64,000 bases of DNA from Paraburkholderia terricola (GTDB lineage: Bacteria > Pseudomonadota > Gammaproteobacteria > Burkholderiales > Burkholderiaceae). This document shows positions 50,242-58,400 of the stretch, one piece after another; positions within the stretch are counted from its first letter, which is position 1, and every line of letters begins with the position of its first letter. The stretch is from assembly GCF_900142195.1 (NCBI RefSeq), contig NZ_FRAB01000039.1:1-64000 (forward strand). Direction: 5' to 3'. Below the pieces are notes generated by a model. That model saw only the letters and a list, made by a program, of their open reading frames with translations. It did not search any database and was not told the origin of the DNA. The translations under genes and the position numbers were made by a program.

Positions 50242-52167
50242 ATGTTGAAGACGCTCCGCCTCAATGAGTTCGGCGGCGAGGTGGCGATCGCGTCGCTGAT
50301 CGTCGCCGTGATTTCGCTGATGATCCTGCCGCTGCCGCCGTTTCTGATCGACGCGCTGCTCGGGCTCAACATCACGATCAGCGTGGTGCTGCTGATGGTG
50401 ACGATGTACATACCGTACGCGACTTCGCTGTATTCGTTTCCGTCGCTGCTGCTGTTCACCACGCTGTTCCGGCTGTCGCTGAACATCGCGTCGACCAAGT
50501 CGATCCTGCTGCATGCGGAAGCCGGGCACATCATCGAGAGCTTCGGCGAGCTGGTGGTGGGCGGCAATCTCGTGGTCGGCCTGGTGGTGTTCCTGATCAT
50601 CGCGACAGTGCAGTTCATCGTGATCGCGAAGGGCTCGGAGCGGGTGGCCGAAGTCGGCGCGCGCTTCACGCTCGACGCGATGCCGGGCAAGCAGATGAGC
50701 ATCGACGCCGACGTGCGCGCCGGCAACATGACCGCCGAGGACGCGCAAAAGCGCCGCGGCATGCTGGCGATCGAAAGCCAGTTGCACGGCGGCATGGACG
50801 GCGCGATGAAGTTCGTCAAGGGCGACGCGATCGCGGGCCTCGTCATCACGCTCGTCAACATTCTCGCGGGCATCGTGATCGGCGTGAGCTATCACGGCAT
50901 GACCGCGGGCGAAGCGGCGAACCGCTTCTCCGTGCTGTCGATCGGCGACGCGATGGTCTCGCAGATTCCCTCGCTGCTGATTTCGGTGGCGGCGGGCATT
51001 CTCATCACGCGCGTCGCCGACGAACACAGCAAGCCCAGTTCGCTCGGCACCGAGATCGTGCGCCAGCTTTCCACCAGTTCGCGCGCGCTGTATAGCGCCG
51101 CCGCTCTGCTGGGCGGCTTCGCGCTGGTGCCGGGCTTTCCGTCCGCGCTGTTCGTCGTGCTCGCGGTCGCGCTGTTCGGCGCCGGCCACGTGCTGCGCAA
51201 GCAGTTGAAGGACAAGCAGCCGCACGCCGGGCCGGAACTGTCGTCGTTGCGTACCGACGGCTACAAGGGACAGCCGCCGACCATCGGCGAGCATCCGCCT
51301 TCGTTCGCCGCGCCGCTCTCGGTGCGCCTCGCGCCGCAGCTCGCGGCGAAGCTCGACACGGCCGAACTCAACCGCGCGTTCGACGCCGCGCGCCGCGCGC
51401 TCGTCGACGAATTGGGGCTGCCGTTTCCGCGCACCGCCGTCTGGACCGCGGCGGCGGTGCCGGACGCTTCCTATCAGATCCTGCTGCACGACGTGCCGCA
51501 AGCGCCGGTCGAACTCGCGCCCGCCCGCAGCGGCCGCGAACAGGCGCTCGCCGATGCGGTGGGCAACGCGGTGCGCGAACACGCGCATCTGTTTCTCGGC
51601 TTGCAGGAGACACAGTGGATTCTCGAACGCGTCGGCACCGAATATCCGGGGCTCGTCGCCGAGGTGCAGAAGGTGGTGCCGGTGCTGCGCATCGCCGAAG
51701 TGCTCAAGCGGCTGCTGGAGGAGCACGTGCCGATCCGCAACTTGCGCGCGATTCTCGAAAGCCTGGTGAACTGGGGCGCCAAGGAAAAAGACCTGCTGCT
51801 GCTCACCGAATACGTGCGCGGCGATCTGGGCCGCTTCATCGCGCATCGGGCGACGGGCGGCACCGGGCAGTTGCCGGCGATCGTGCTGGACGTGGAGGTC
51901 GAGCAGACCATCCGTCAATCGATCAAGCAGACGCCGGCCGGCAACTTTCTCACGCTCGAACCGCAACAGGTCGAACAGTTGCTCGAGACGCTGGAGGAAC
52001 TGGTCGGCATGCAGCCGCCGCCCAACCTCGCGATCGTCACGTCGATGGATATTCGCCGTTACTTCCGCCGCATGATCGAGCAACGGATGAAGTGGCTGCA
52101 GGTGTATTCGTTCCAGGAACTGGGGGATGACGTCGATCTGCGGCCGGTCGGGCGCGTGGCCTTCTGA
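50242..52167 (+). CDS. hrcV: T3SS export-gate protein HrcV (SctV)
   Basis: The 641-residue FlhA/SctV protein has an N-terminal membrane part with about eight helices (IASLIVAVISLMILPLPPFL and following). It contains the FHIPEP-type signature region SLLLFTTLFRLSLNIASTKS and the loop GKQMSIDADVRAGNMTAEDA. A large cytoplasmic domain (about 330-641) forms the nonameric docking ring. GGAGAAGG suits the ATG at 50242 better than the one four codons upstream. It follows hrcU by 18 bp. Confidence 0.95.
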   Translation: MLKTLRLNEFGGEVAIASLIVAVISLMILPLPPFLIDALLGLNITISVVLLMVTMYIPYATSLYSFPSLLLFTTLFRLSLNIASTKSILLHAEAGHIIESFGELVVGGNLVVGLVVFLIIATVQFIVIAKGSERVAEVGARFTLDAMPGKQMSIDADVRAGNMTAEDAQKRRGMLAIESQLHGGMDGAMKFVKGDAIAGLVITLVNILAGIVIGVSYHGMTAGEAANRFSVLSIGDAMVSQIPSLLISVAAGILITRVADEHSKPSSLGTEIVRQLSTSSRALYSAAALLGGFALVPGFPSALFVVLAVALFGAGHVLRKQLKDKQPHAGPELSSLRTDGYKGQPPTIGEHPPSFAAPLSVRLAPQLAAKLDTAELNRAFDAARRALVDELGLPFPRTAVWTAAAVPDASYQILLHDVPQAPVELAPARSGREQALADAVGNAVREHAHLFLGLQETQWILERVGTEYPGLVAEVQKVVPVLRIAEVLKRLLEEHVPIRNLRAILESLVNWGAKEKDLLLLTEYVRGDLGRFIAHRATGGTGQLPAIVLDVEVEQTIRQSIKQTPAGNFLTLEPQQVEQLLETLEELVGMQPPPNLAIVTSMDIRRYFRRMIEQRMKWLQVYSFQELGDDVDLRPVGRVAF

Positions 52168-52181
52168 TCGGGAGCGACGCG

Positions 52182-53003
52182 ATGACACGAATTCGCTCCA
52201 CGCGCGAAGTGCGCATCACGCCGCCGGCTCCGCCGCGTGCGTCGGCCACGAGCGCAACTAGCGCAGCAAGCGGCAAAACCGCCGAGGCCGACGCCGACGC
52301 GCAACGCTTCGGAGCGCTCTTCGAGACCGCGCGGCTGCGCGTCGGCGAAGGCGAACGCGATGACATGCCCGACCAGGAAGCACCGGACGATTCCACGCCT
52401 GACGACGACGGTTCCAGCGACGACACGCAAGATCGTGAAGCGGCCGAGCCCATCGACGCCGCCGATGCTCCCCTGTCCCTGCTGCCTGCCGTGCCTCCGC
52501 TTCCGCCCCTGCATGCGCTGAACGGCGCATTGCTCGCGATCCGCGAGCAACGCCGCACGTCCGCGTCGGACGCACAAGGCGTGGCGCGCAAGACCGGCTT
52601 GCGCGGCGCGACGAGCGCATCCGGCCGGCAGACCGCGCAAGCCACGCAAGACGCGCGGCACGTGGCCGCCGAACCTTCATTCGACACGCAGATGATCCGC
52701 CGCTGTACGCAGGCGATCGAAGGCGATCTTCTCGCCGAGCATCTCGCGGAACGTGTCGCCGGATTTTGCACGAGTCCCGCCGTCGAACGCACGGGCCAGT
52801 GGGACGTCGCGGTCGAACTCGACCCCTCCATTTTGCCGCGCACGGAGCTGCGTTTGAGTCTTTCGGGCTGGGGTTTATCACTTCGTTTCGATAGCCGGGA
52901 CGCGCGGGCGCGGCAGCTAATCTGTGACAACAGCAACGAGCTTAAGACCCGCCTCGAAACGCGTCTCGGCGGTCGTATCGCGGTGGAAGTCACGGTCATC
53001 TGA
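52182..53003 (+). CDS. hrpP: T3SS needle/pilus-length and substrate-specificity protein HrpP (SctP, HpaP-like)
   Basis: The 273-residue protein has a disordered, acidic and Pro-rich N-terminal 150 residues (DQEAPDDSTPDDDGSSDDTQ). The folded C-terminal T3S4-like domain is GQWDVAVELDPSILPRTELR, LSLSGWGLSLRFDS and LETRLGGRIAVEVTVI. SctP proteins are secreted rulers/switches that contact SctU. Assignment rests on position between hrcV and hrcQ and the C-terminal pattern. Confidence 0.85.
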   Translation: MTRIRSTREVRITPPAPPRASATSATSAASGKTAEADADAQRFGALFETARLRVGEGERDDMPDQEAPDDSTPDDDGSSDDTQDREAAEPIDAADAPLSLLPAVPPLPPLHALNGALLAIREQRRTSASDAQGVARKTGLRGATSASGRQTAQATQDARHVAAEPSFDTQMIRRCTQAIEGDLLAEHLAERVAGFCTSPAVERTGQWDVAVELDPSILPRTELRLSLSGWGLSLRFDSRDARARQLICDNSNELKTRLETRLGGRIAVEVTVI

Positions 53004-53016
53004 AGGGTTCGAGATC

Positions 53017-54093
53017 ATGTCAATGCCTCAAGGCTGCACCAGCATCGGCGACCGGTTGCGCTGCTATACACCGGCGCTCGCCGGCGTGTCGCGCGCGCTG
53101 TTCGATGCGCGCAGCCGGTTTGGCGTGAAGCCGGCAGCGGCGCAATCCTCGTCGTCCCGCACGGCGCGTTTGCGTATCGGCAGCGCGCATGGCGAACTGT
53201 GCGTGCGTGTCGACGTGAGCGGTCATGCCGCGCTCGAAGCGATTGCCTCGGAGCCGGACCAGGACCGCCGCGCGGCGCTCGGCAATCTGTGGCTCGCCGC
53301 GCCGCTCGACACGCTTGCCGGTCACGGCGTCGCGCAACCCTCGGTGCTGGACATTTCGCTCGATGCCGAACAGCCCGGCAACCACGACACCGCGAGCGCG
53401 CTCCACTTCGAATTCGGTCACGCGGACACCGCCGCCCACACGGCGGCGCTGCTGGAAGCCCCCGCGCCGCTCGCGGCCGCGCTGGAGCGCCGCATAACCG
53501 GCACGCGCACGGCTTCGACCGCGCTGCCCGACGCGCTTGCCGCCATCGCCGTGCCGACCCGCATCCGCTTGCGCAGCCGCCGTTGCACGACGGCGCTGCT
53601 CGCTTCGCTGCGCGTGGGCGACGTGCTGCTCGGCTGGCCGCGTGCGAGCGGCCATGCACAAGGCGCACCGCTCGAACATGCGAGTGCGCTATGGGGCGCG
53701 GCGGATGGCCGCGTCGCCTGCGCGCAGGCCCGCATCGACGGCCACCACCTGATCCTTGAAACGTTCCCTGAGACGATGAGCCACGATCCCGATCTTTCCC
53801 TTGAGAGCACTGCCGGGTCCACCGGCGAGACCGCCGCCGCGGAGCGCACCGTCGATCTGAACGATATGGAACTGCCCGTGCATATCGAGGTGGTGACCGT
53901 CAATCTGCCGCTCGGGCAAATCGCCGCGCTGCGGCCCGGCTACATCCTGACGTTGCCGCTCAAACTCGCCGATGCGGAGATCCGTCTCGTCGCGCATGGG
54001 CAGACGCTCGCGCTCGGCGAACTCGTCGCGGTCGGGGACAACCTCGGCCTCCTCATCCAGCACATTGCGAACTCCGATGAACGGCACACCTGA
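53017..54093 (+). CDS. hrcQ: T3SS cytoplasmic-ring protein HrcQ (SctQ)
   Basis: The 358-residue protein has a variable N-terminal part and a C-terminal SpoA domain (about 285-358: LNDMELPVHIEVVTVNLPLG, QIAALRPGYILTLPLKLADA, LGELVAVGDNLGLLIQHIAN). It builds the sorting platform under the export gate. It is encoded as one polypeptide, not split as HrcQa/HrcQb. The ATG at 53017 follows GAAGGG. The stop lies 17 bases inside hrcR. Confidence 0.9.
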   Translation: MSMPQGCTSIGDRLRCYTPALAGVSRALFDARSRFGVKPAAAQSSSSRTARLRIGSAHGELCVRVDVSGHAALEAIASEPDQDRRAALGNLWLAAPLDTLAGHGVAQPSVLDISLDAEQPGNHDTASALHFEFGHADTAAHTAALLEAPAPLAAALERRITGTRTASTALPDALAAIAVPTRIRLRSRRCTTALLASLRVGDVLLGWPRASGHAQGAPLEHASALWGAADGRVACAQARIDGHHLILETFPETMSHDPDLSLESTAGSTGETAAAERTVDLNDMELPVHIEVVTVNLPLGQIAALRPGYILTLPLKLADAEIRLVAHGQTLALGELVAVGDNLGLLIQHIANSDERHT

Positions 54094-54724
54094 AATCGCC
54101 TCGCTGCTCGTCGCGGCGCTCGCGCTGGCCGTCCTGCCATTCGCCGCGATGGTGGTCACGTCCTACACGAAGATCGTGGTCGTGCTCGGGCTGCTGCGCA
54201 ACGCGCTGGGCTTGCAGCAGGTGCCGCCCACTTCCGTGCTGAACGGCGTCGCCATCATGGTGTCGTGCTTCATCATGGCGCCGGTCGGCATGGAAGCCAT
54301 GCACCGCGCGCAGCTCTCCAACGACGCCGGTTCCGGCATGCAGGTGATGCCGCTTCTCGACGCCGCGCGCGAGCCGTTTCGCGTGTTTCTGAAACGTCAT
54401 GCGTCGGAGCGCGAGAAGGCCTTCTTCCTGCGCTCGGCGCGCGAAATCTGGCCGCCCGAGCGCGCCGCCGAACTCAAGCAGGACGACCTCATCGTGCTCG
54501 CGCCCGCCTTTACGCTGAGCGAGCTGACCGCGGCCTTCAAGATGGGCTTTCTGCTGTATCTCGCCTTCATCGTGATCGACCTCGTCATCGCGAACGTGCT
54601 GATGGCGCTCGGGCTGTCGCAGGTCAATCCGACCAACGTGGCGATTCCATTCAAGCTGCTGCTGTTCGTTTCGATGGATGGCTGGTCGACGCTGATTCAC
54701 GGTCTCATCTCCACCTACAGGTAA
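54077..54724 (+). CDS. hrcR: T3SS export-gate protein HrcR (SctR)
   Basis: The 215-residue FliP/SctR protein has the signature VVTSYTKIVVVLGLLRNALG followed by LQQVPPTSVLNGVAIMVSC. It has the large loop (REPFRVFLKRHASEREKAFF) and the second conserved block GFLLYLAFIVIDLVIANVLM with SQVNPTNVAIPFKLLLF. It forms the export pore with SctS and SctT. It overlaps the hrcQ 3' end, indicating translational coupling. Confidence 0.95.
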   Translation: MNGTPEIASLLVAALALAVLPFAAMVVTSYTKIVVVLGLLRNALGLQQVPPTSVLNGVAIMVSCFIMAPVGMEAMHRAQLSNDAGSGMQVMPLLDAAREPFRVFLKRHASEREKAFFLRSAREIWPPERAAELKQDDLIVLAPAFTLSELTAAFKMGFLLYLAFIVIDLVIANVLMALGLSQVNPTNVAIPFKLLLFVSMDGWSTLIHGLISTYR

Positions 54725-54728
54725 CGCC

Positions 54729-54989
54729 GTGGAATACGACGCGATCACTCATTTCACCACCCAGGCGCTCACCCTGTGCCTGCTCGTGTCGTTGCCGCCG
54801 GTGGCGGTGGCGGCCGTGACCGGCCTGCTCATCGCGTTCCTGCAAGCGGTCACGTCATTGCAGGATTCGAGCATTTCGCAAAGCGTGAAACTGGTGGTGG
54901 TCACGGTCGTCATCGTGATCGCCGCGCCGTGGGGCGCGGCCGCGATCCAGAACTTCGCGCGCAACCTCGTGCAGGTGATGTTCACATGA
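54729..54989 (+). CDS. hrcS: T3SS export-gate protein HrcS (SctS)
   Basis: The 86-residue FliQ/SctS protein has two transmembrane hairpins (LTLCLLVSLPPVAVAAVTGL, LVVVTVVIVIAAPWGAAAIQ) and the family sequence AFLQAVTSLQDSSISQSVKL. It starts at a GTG four bases after hrcR. Its stop overlaps the next start (ATGA). Confidence 0.95.
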   Translation: MEYDAITHFTTQALTLCLLVSLPPVAVAAVTGLLIAFLQAVTSLQDSSISQSVKLVVVTVVIVIAAPWGAAAIQNFARNLVQVMFT

Positions 54990-55858
54990 GCATTTCACGC
55001 ATAGGCGGCGGCTATACGCCGCCCGCCGATCTTTCCGCGGATGCCGATGCCGCCGCCCAGCAGCAGGCGGTGCAGGTCCCCGCGCCTCACCATCATGGGC
55101 ATGGGCTGTCGCGCGCCAAGCGTCAGTCGCTGAGAAAGCGACGCAGCGCCGAAAGCCCCGATGCGAACGACCCGGCCGCCGAGAGCGAAGAACTCTTGAT
55201 GATGCTGGACCAGCATCTGAAACGAAGCGAAACCGGCCTGACCCGGGTCGAGGCGCGCGAGTCGGGCGGCAATCAGCATGCGTTCGATCAGGACGAGCAT
55301 GCCGCGAGCGCGGGGCCAAACGAGAAACGGGCACGTTCCGACGACACGCGCGATCTACCTGCGCGCGCGCTGCCGATGCGCTTTGCGCCGCGCACGGCGC
55401 GTGACGAAACGGCCTTGCTCAAGCACTGGCGCGCGGCCATTCATGGACCGGCACGCTTGCATACCGATCGAACCGGAGCCGCGCTCATCGGCGTGCAAAC
55501 GGCGACGCGCATCGACGAACCGGCCACGGCGGGCAAGGATGCCGCGCGTGCGAGCCCGACCTATGCCGTGCTCGCCATCGTCCGCGAATTCCTGCAGATG
55601 CCGGACGACAAGCGCACCTCGCGCGCCACCCTCGCCCAGATACGCGACGAGCTTGTGTCCGCATCGACGCGAGCAGGACGTGAAACGCACAACGGCATGC
55701 GTGGGGCCGCTCAACGCCCGCTCTCCGCCGCGGAGGAATCGATGAATCTGCTGTTGCCCATCGCGCTGCTCAACCTCGGACGCAGCCGCACCCGCGCGGG
55801 CCGCGCGATGGGCATGTCCGCGCTTGCTGCACTGATCCGCCGCGGACGCGGATGGTGA
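54986..55858 (+). CDS. hpaA: HpaA/HrpV-like secreted T3SS control protein
   Basis: The 290-residue protein sits in the hpaA slot (after hrcS, before sctD). It is hydrophilic, with a basic cluster RAKRQSLRKRRS (about 44-55) resembling the nuclear localisation signal of Xanthomonas HpaA, and an acidic patch SEELLMMLDQ. The C-terminal part is helical (YAVLAIVREFLQMPDDKRTS, SMNLLLPIALLNLGRSRTRA). HpaA is a T3S substrate that also controls secretion with HpaB. The start at 54986 overlaps the hrcS stop. Sequence support is modest and positional support strong. Confidence 0.75.
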   Translation: MSISRIGGGYTPPADLSADADAAAQQQAVQVPAPHHHGHGLSRAKRQSLRKRRSAESPDANDPAAESEELLMMLDQHLKRSETGLTRVEARESGGNQHAFDQDEHAASAGPNEKRARSDDTRDLPARALPMRFAPRTARDETALLKHWRAAIHGPARLHTDRTGAALIGVQTATRIDEPATAGKDAARASPTYAVLAIVREFLQMPDDKRTSRATLAQIRDELVSASTRAGRETHNGMRGAAQRPLSAAEESMNLLLPIALLNLGRSRTRAGRAMGMSALAALIRRGRGW

Positions 55859-55902
55859 CGGCGGGCGCCATCCCGTCAATCACAATCGAAGAGGTTTCGT
55901 TC

Positions 55903-56913
55903 ATGTCCAAAGAAATTCGCGTACTGACCGGCTTCCATGCCGGCGCTCAAATAGAGTTGAGTACAACAACGATGTCGATCGGCGCCAAACCCGATGCGGA
56001 CATCCTGATCAACGACTGGAGCGAATGCACTATGCAGTTGGCAATCGATGCGCAAGACAACGTGACGATCGGCGTGCCGGACGACGCCGACGTCATGTCG
56101 ATGGACGACTTCATGCCGCGACGCTTCGGTGAAGTCGTGTTGTGCGCGGGCCCTGCCGACGCGCGCTGGCCGTCCGATCTGCAACTGATGGAGTCGATGC
56201 TGGCGGCGCATCACGAAGGGCGCAAGTACGACGGTGAAGCCAGCGACGGCGTGTTTCCGGCCGGCCCGCCCTCGACACCGATCGTCATGCGTGCGCGCCG
56301 CGCGCCGTGGGTGCATGCCGGCGTCGCGGCCTTGCTGATCGGTTCGATGGGCGCCGCCGCCGTGGTGTTGCCGGCCGGCAAGACGACGCTCGCCGCCGAC
56401 CGGCCGCAAGCGCGCGCCACGCTCGCCGACGTGCAACAGGCGCTCGCGCAGCTGCATCAGCCGGACATCACGGTGACGCGGCAAGCGGACGGCTTTCTCG
56501 TGACGGGCATCGCATCGAACACCGCCGACGCCCGCCGAACGCGCGCCGCGCTTCAGGCACTCGCGGGCAACCGCCTGAACTGGAGCGTGCGCTCCGGTGA
56601 CGAGATCGCCGGGTCGCTCGCGGAATCGCTGCACGAAGCGAATGTGCGCGTGCGCTACGCCGGCGCAGGCCGCCTGGAAGTGACCGGCAGCGCGCGCCAT
56701 CCCGGCGAAGTGAGCCAGGTGGTCGAGCGGTTTCGCGGCGACATGGCGCCGCTCGTCGAGCGCATCGACGTGGACGTGACGCGCACCGACGATCTGCGAG
56801 TCGCCGGCGACATCGATTCGGTGTTGTCCGCGGACAGCGTGAAATACGTGGAATCGAGCGACGGCACCAAGAATTTCATGGCCGAACTGCCCAGCAACAC
56901 CACCCTTCATTGA
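55903..56913 (+). CDS. T3SS inner-membrane ring protein SctD (HrpD5/HrpW-like)
   Basis: The 336-residue protein has an N-terminal cytoplasmic FHA-like domain (1-95, EIRVLTGFHAGAQIELSTTT, MSIGAKPDADILINDWSECT). One transmembrane helix follows (about 143-165, VHAGVAALLIGSMGAAAVVL) and then periplasmic ring-building (BON-like) domains (ITVTRQADGFLVTGIASNTA, VRVRYAGAGRLEVTGSARHP). This is the SctD plan. It pairs with HrcJ to form the inner ring. It begins at MSKEIRV; the frame is open 17 codons upstream. Confidence 0.9.
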   Translation: MSKEIRVLTGFHAGAQIELSTTTMSIGAKPDADILINDWSECTMQLAIDAQDNVTIGVPDDADVMSMDDFMPRRFGEVVLCAGPADARWPSDLQLMESMLAAHHEGRKYDGEASDGVFPAGPPSTPIVMRARRAPWVHAGVAALLIGSMGAAAVVLPAGKTTLAADRPQARATLADVQQALAQLHQPDITVTRQADGFLVTGIASNTADARRTRAALQALAGNRLNWSVRSGDEIAGSLAESLHEANVRVRYAGAGRLEVTGSARHPGEVSQVVERFRGDMAPLVERIDVDVTRTDDLRVAGDIDSVLSADSVKYVESSDGTKNFMAELPSNTTLH

Positions 56914-56924
56914 GGATGACCAAC

Positions 56925-57155
56925 ATGTACGAAGCGATGACCGACAAACTGATCGACGTGCTTGCCGATCTGCCGCAAGCCGTGGCGCAGCCCCATCGTC
57001 AGGGGGAAGTGCGCGAACTGGCGGACGCACTCGATACGGTGGCCAACACCGTGGCATCGCGCTCGACCGATACGGGCAGCACGGAAGCCCAGGCCGGACG
57101 TGTCGTCGTAGACGGATTTCGCGCCGCGGCGCAGTTGTGCCGCAGCGCGATGTAG
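56925..57155 (+). CDS. small T3SS protein in the hrpD6/hrpX position
   Basis: The 76-residue helical protein (MYEAMTDKLIDVLADLPQAV to RAAAQLCRSAM) lies between sctD and the putative pilin, where Xanthomonas has hrpD6 and Ralstonia hrpX. GAGG suits the ATG at 56925; earlier TTG and ATG starts (56910, 56916) are in frame. The family is poorly conserved. HrpD6-type proteins affect hrp regulation and secretion, and a needle-chaperone role is also possible. Confidence 0.65.
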   Translation: MYEAMTDKLIDVLADLPQAVAQPHRQGEVRELADALDTVANTVASRSTDTGSTEAQAGRVVVDGFRAAAQLCRSAM

Positions 57156-57160
57156 CAGTG

Positions 57161-57205
57161 CGCGTGCAGCGCGGCGCACCTGATACACGCGGTGCGCTGC
57201 ACGCG
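57161..57205 (+). repeat. long hairpin between the hrpX-position gene and the pilin gene
   Basis: CGCGTGCAGCGC (57161-57172) pairs perfectly with GCGCTGCACGCG (57194-57205). The 21-nt loop can itself pair partly (CACC with GGTG). There is no T-run. It could protect the downstream pilin mRNA after processing or attenuate read-through. Confidence 0.65.
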
Positions 57206-57309
57206 AGCAGTCGTGCGCAGCCCAGCGGGCACGCACTTTTTCCCCGACGTTCCGCATGGGGCGGAATGTTTAGATGCCGTACCAACTGTCTCTTTCGAGG
57301 ATATTCATC

Positions 57310-57462
57310 ATGAGTGCACCTGTTTCCAGCGCAGCAGCAACCGGCAGCTCCGTTTCCGAGATCTATCAGGCAATGGCTGAAGAAAACGAAATCAACAAGG
57401 CCAACACGCTCGCGAAGATTGCGACGATGGGTCTGAAGGCCGCGAAGGACATCGTCGGCTAA
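57310..57462 (+). CDS. putative Hrp pilin subunit (SctF; HrpY/HrpE position)
   Basis: The 50-residue product (MSAPVSSAAATGSSVSEIYQ to GLKAAKDIVG) is small, lacks Cys, Trp and Pro after residue 4, and is predicted to be two amphipathic helices (SEIYQAMAEENEIN; KANTLAKIATMGLKAAKDIV). This is the general plan of T3SS needle and Hrp pilus subunits. It occupies the hrpY/hrpE slot, has its own strong terminator and a hairpin leader, and precedes hpaB. It is shorter than Ralstonia HrpY (about 83 aa). I start at the ATG at 57310; an upstream ATG at 57274 lacks support. Confidence 0.7.
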   Translation: MSAPVSSAAATGSSVSEIYQAMAEENEINKANTLAKIATMGLKAAKDIVG

Positions 57463-57496
57463 GCGCTCCGGCGCGCCATCCGGCCGCGCATGGTGC

Positions 57497-57540
57497 GCCG
57501 GTTGGGAACCGTCCGCGGTTCCTGACCGGCTTTTTTTTTT
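57497..57540 (+). terminator. strong Rho-independent terminator after the pilin gene
   Basis: Outer arms GCCGGT/ACCGGC and inner arms GGAACCG/CGGTTCC form a long stem-loop, followed by ten T residues (57531-57540). A terminator here allows pilin mRNA to accumulate separately from hpaB. Confidence 0.93.
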
Positions 57541-57599
57541 GCTCCACGGCGTGGGCTTACACGCCGGACACAGGCTCGTGAAGCGATTCGACCATAGCG

Positions 57600-58055
57600 A
57601 TGAGTATCGAAAGACGTGATGAACTGATCCGCGAGATTTGCGAACTGCGCGACATGCCCGCGCCGGACGCCGCGCTCGAACGCGGTGTGCTGGAGATCGA
57701 CGGCTTCGACGCGGCGATCGACCATTTCGAGGAAGATCCGGACGCGCTGTACATGACGTTCCAGTTCGGCATCGTCACGGCGGGGCGCACGTTGCGCGTG
57801 TTTCGCCTGTTGCTGGAGGCGAATCTCGCCGTCTACGCGCAGGACCAGGCGCAGCTCGGCCTGGAGGCGGATACCGGCGCGATCGTGCTGATCGCGCGCG
57901 TGGCGTTGAGCGAGGAAATCACGGGGCAGTGGATGCTGGAGCTGATCGAGCACTATGTCGAGCATGGCCGCTACTGGCGGGACAACATCTTCGTCGCGCG
58001 AGACGACATGTTCGAGAATCTCGCGCGTGGCGATTACGTGTGGATCCGCGCATGA
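57600..58055 (+). CDS. hpaB: CesT-family T3SS chaperone, HpaB-like
   Basis: The 151-residue acidic protein has the alpha/beta class I (CesT/HpaB) chaperone pattern. It has an N-terminal helix ERRDELIREICELRDM, strands ALYMTFQFGIV and AIVLIARVAL, and a C-terminal helix EEITGQWMLELIEHYVEHGR. It follows the pilin gene as hpaB does in Xanthomonas. HpaB is the general chaperone that escorts effectors to the ATPase and enforces secretion order with HpaA. It lies behind the pilin terminator, so it needs read-through or its own promoter. No perfect hrpII box was found upstream. Confidence 0.78.
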   Translation: MSIERRDELIREICELRDMPAPDAALERGVLEIDGFDAAIDHFEEDPDALYMTFQFGIVTAGRTLRVFRLLLEANLAVYAQDQAQLGLEADTGAIVLIARVALSEEITGQWMLELIEHYVEHGRYWRDNIFVARDDMFENLARGDYVWIRA

Positions 58056-58078
58056 ACCCTTTTTTCACGGAGAATGAA

Positions 58079-58303
58079 ATGACGCAAGTCAGCCACAATC
58101 ACAGCACGACCAGCAGTCCGTCGACCCACAAGACGGACGACAAGGACACGAAGAGCAAGGACAAGAAAGACGACCAGGGAGGCAGTCAGAGCGACCTGGA
58201 TGCGGCGATCCAGGCCTTCGGCTCGCAGGTGATGATGCAGATCTTCCAGGACCAGCAGGAACGCCGGGCGGAGGACCGCGAGGAGGACGAGGACGCCGCC
58301 TGA
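58079..58303 (+). CDS. small highly charged protein downstream of hpaB
   Basis: The 74-residue product starts MTQVSHNHSTTSSPSTHKTD after GGAG. It has a disordered Lys/Asp/Ser-rich half (DDKDTKSKDKKDDQGGSQS), a short amphipathic helix (DLDAAIQAFGSQVMMQIFQD) and an acidic tail (AEDREEDEDAA). It is not recognised. The position behind hpaB and the Ser/Thr-rich N terminus suggest a secreted or chaperone-bound small T3SS protein. Confidence 0.6.
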   Translation: MTQVSHNHSTTSSPSTHKTDDKDTKSKDKKDDQGGSQSDLDAAIQAFGSQVMMQIFQDQQERRAEDREEDEDAA

Positions 58304-58314
58304 GCGCGTGAGCG

Positions 58315-58350
58315 CGGGCCGCTTGCGTCATGCGTCGTGACGCGGCGGCC
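58315..58350. terminator. stem-loop between convergent hpaB-operon and hrpG genes
   Basis: GGGCCGC (58315-58321) pairs with GCGGCCC (58344-58350), and the inner TGCGTCA/TGACGCG segment extends the stem. There is no T-run, so termination strength is uncertain. Confidence 0.45.
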
Positions 58351-58400
58351 CGCCGCGCCGACCGCCCCGACAGGCGAGGCGCGACGCAAGCGGACGGCCG

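Noticed and set aside
49069..52188. 1039-codon open frame on the minus strand
   Set aside because: It is antisense to hrcU and hrcV, is Arg/His/Asp-rich without domains, and is a typical shadow of GC-rich coding DNA.
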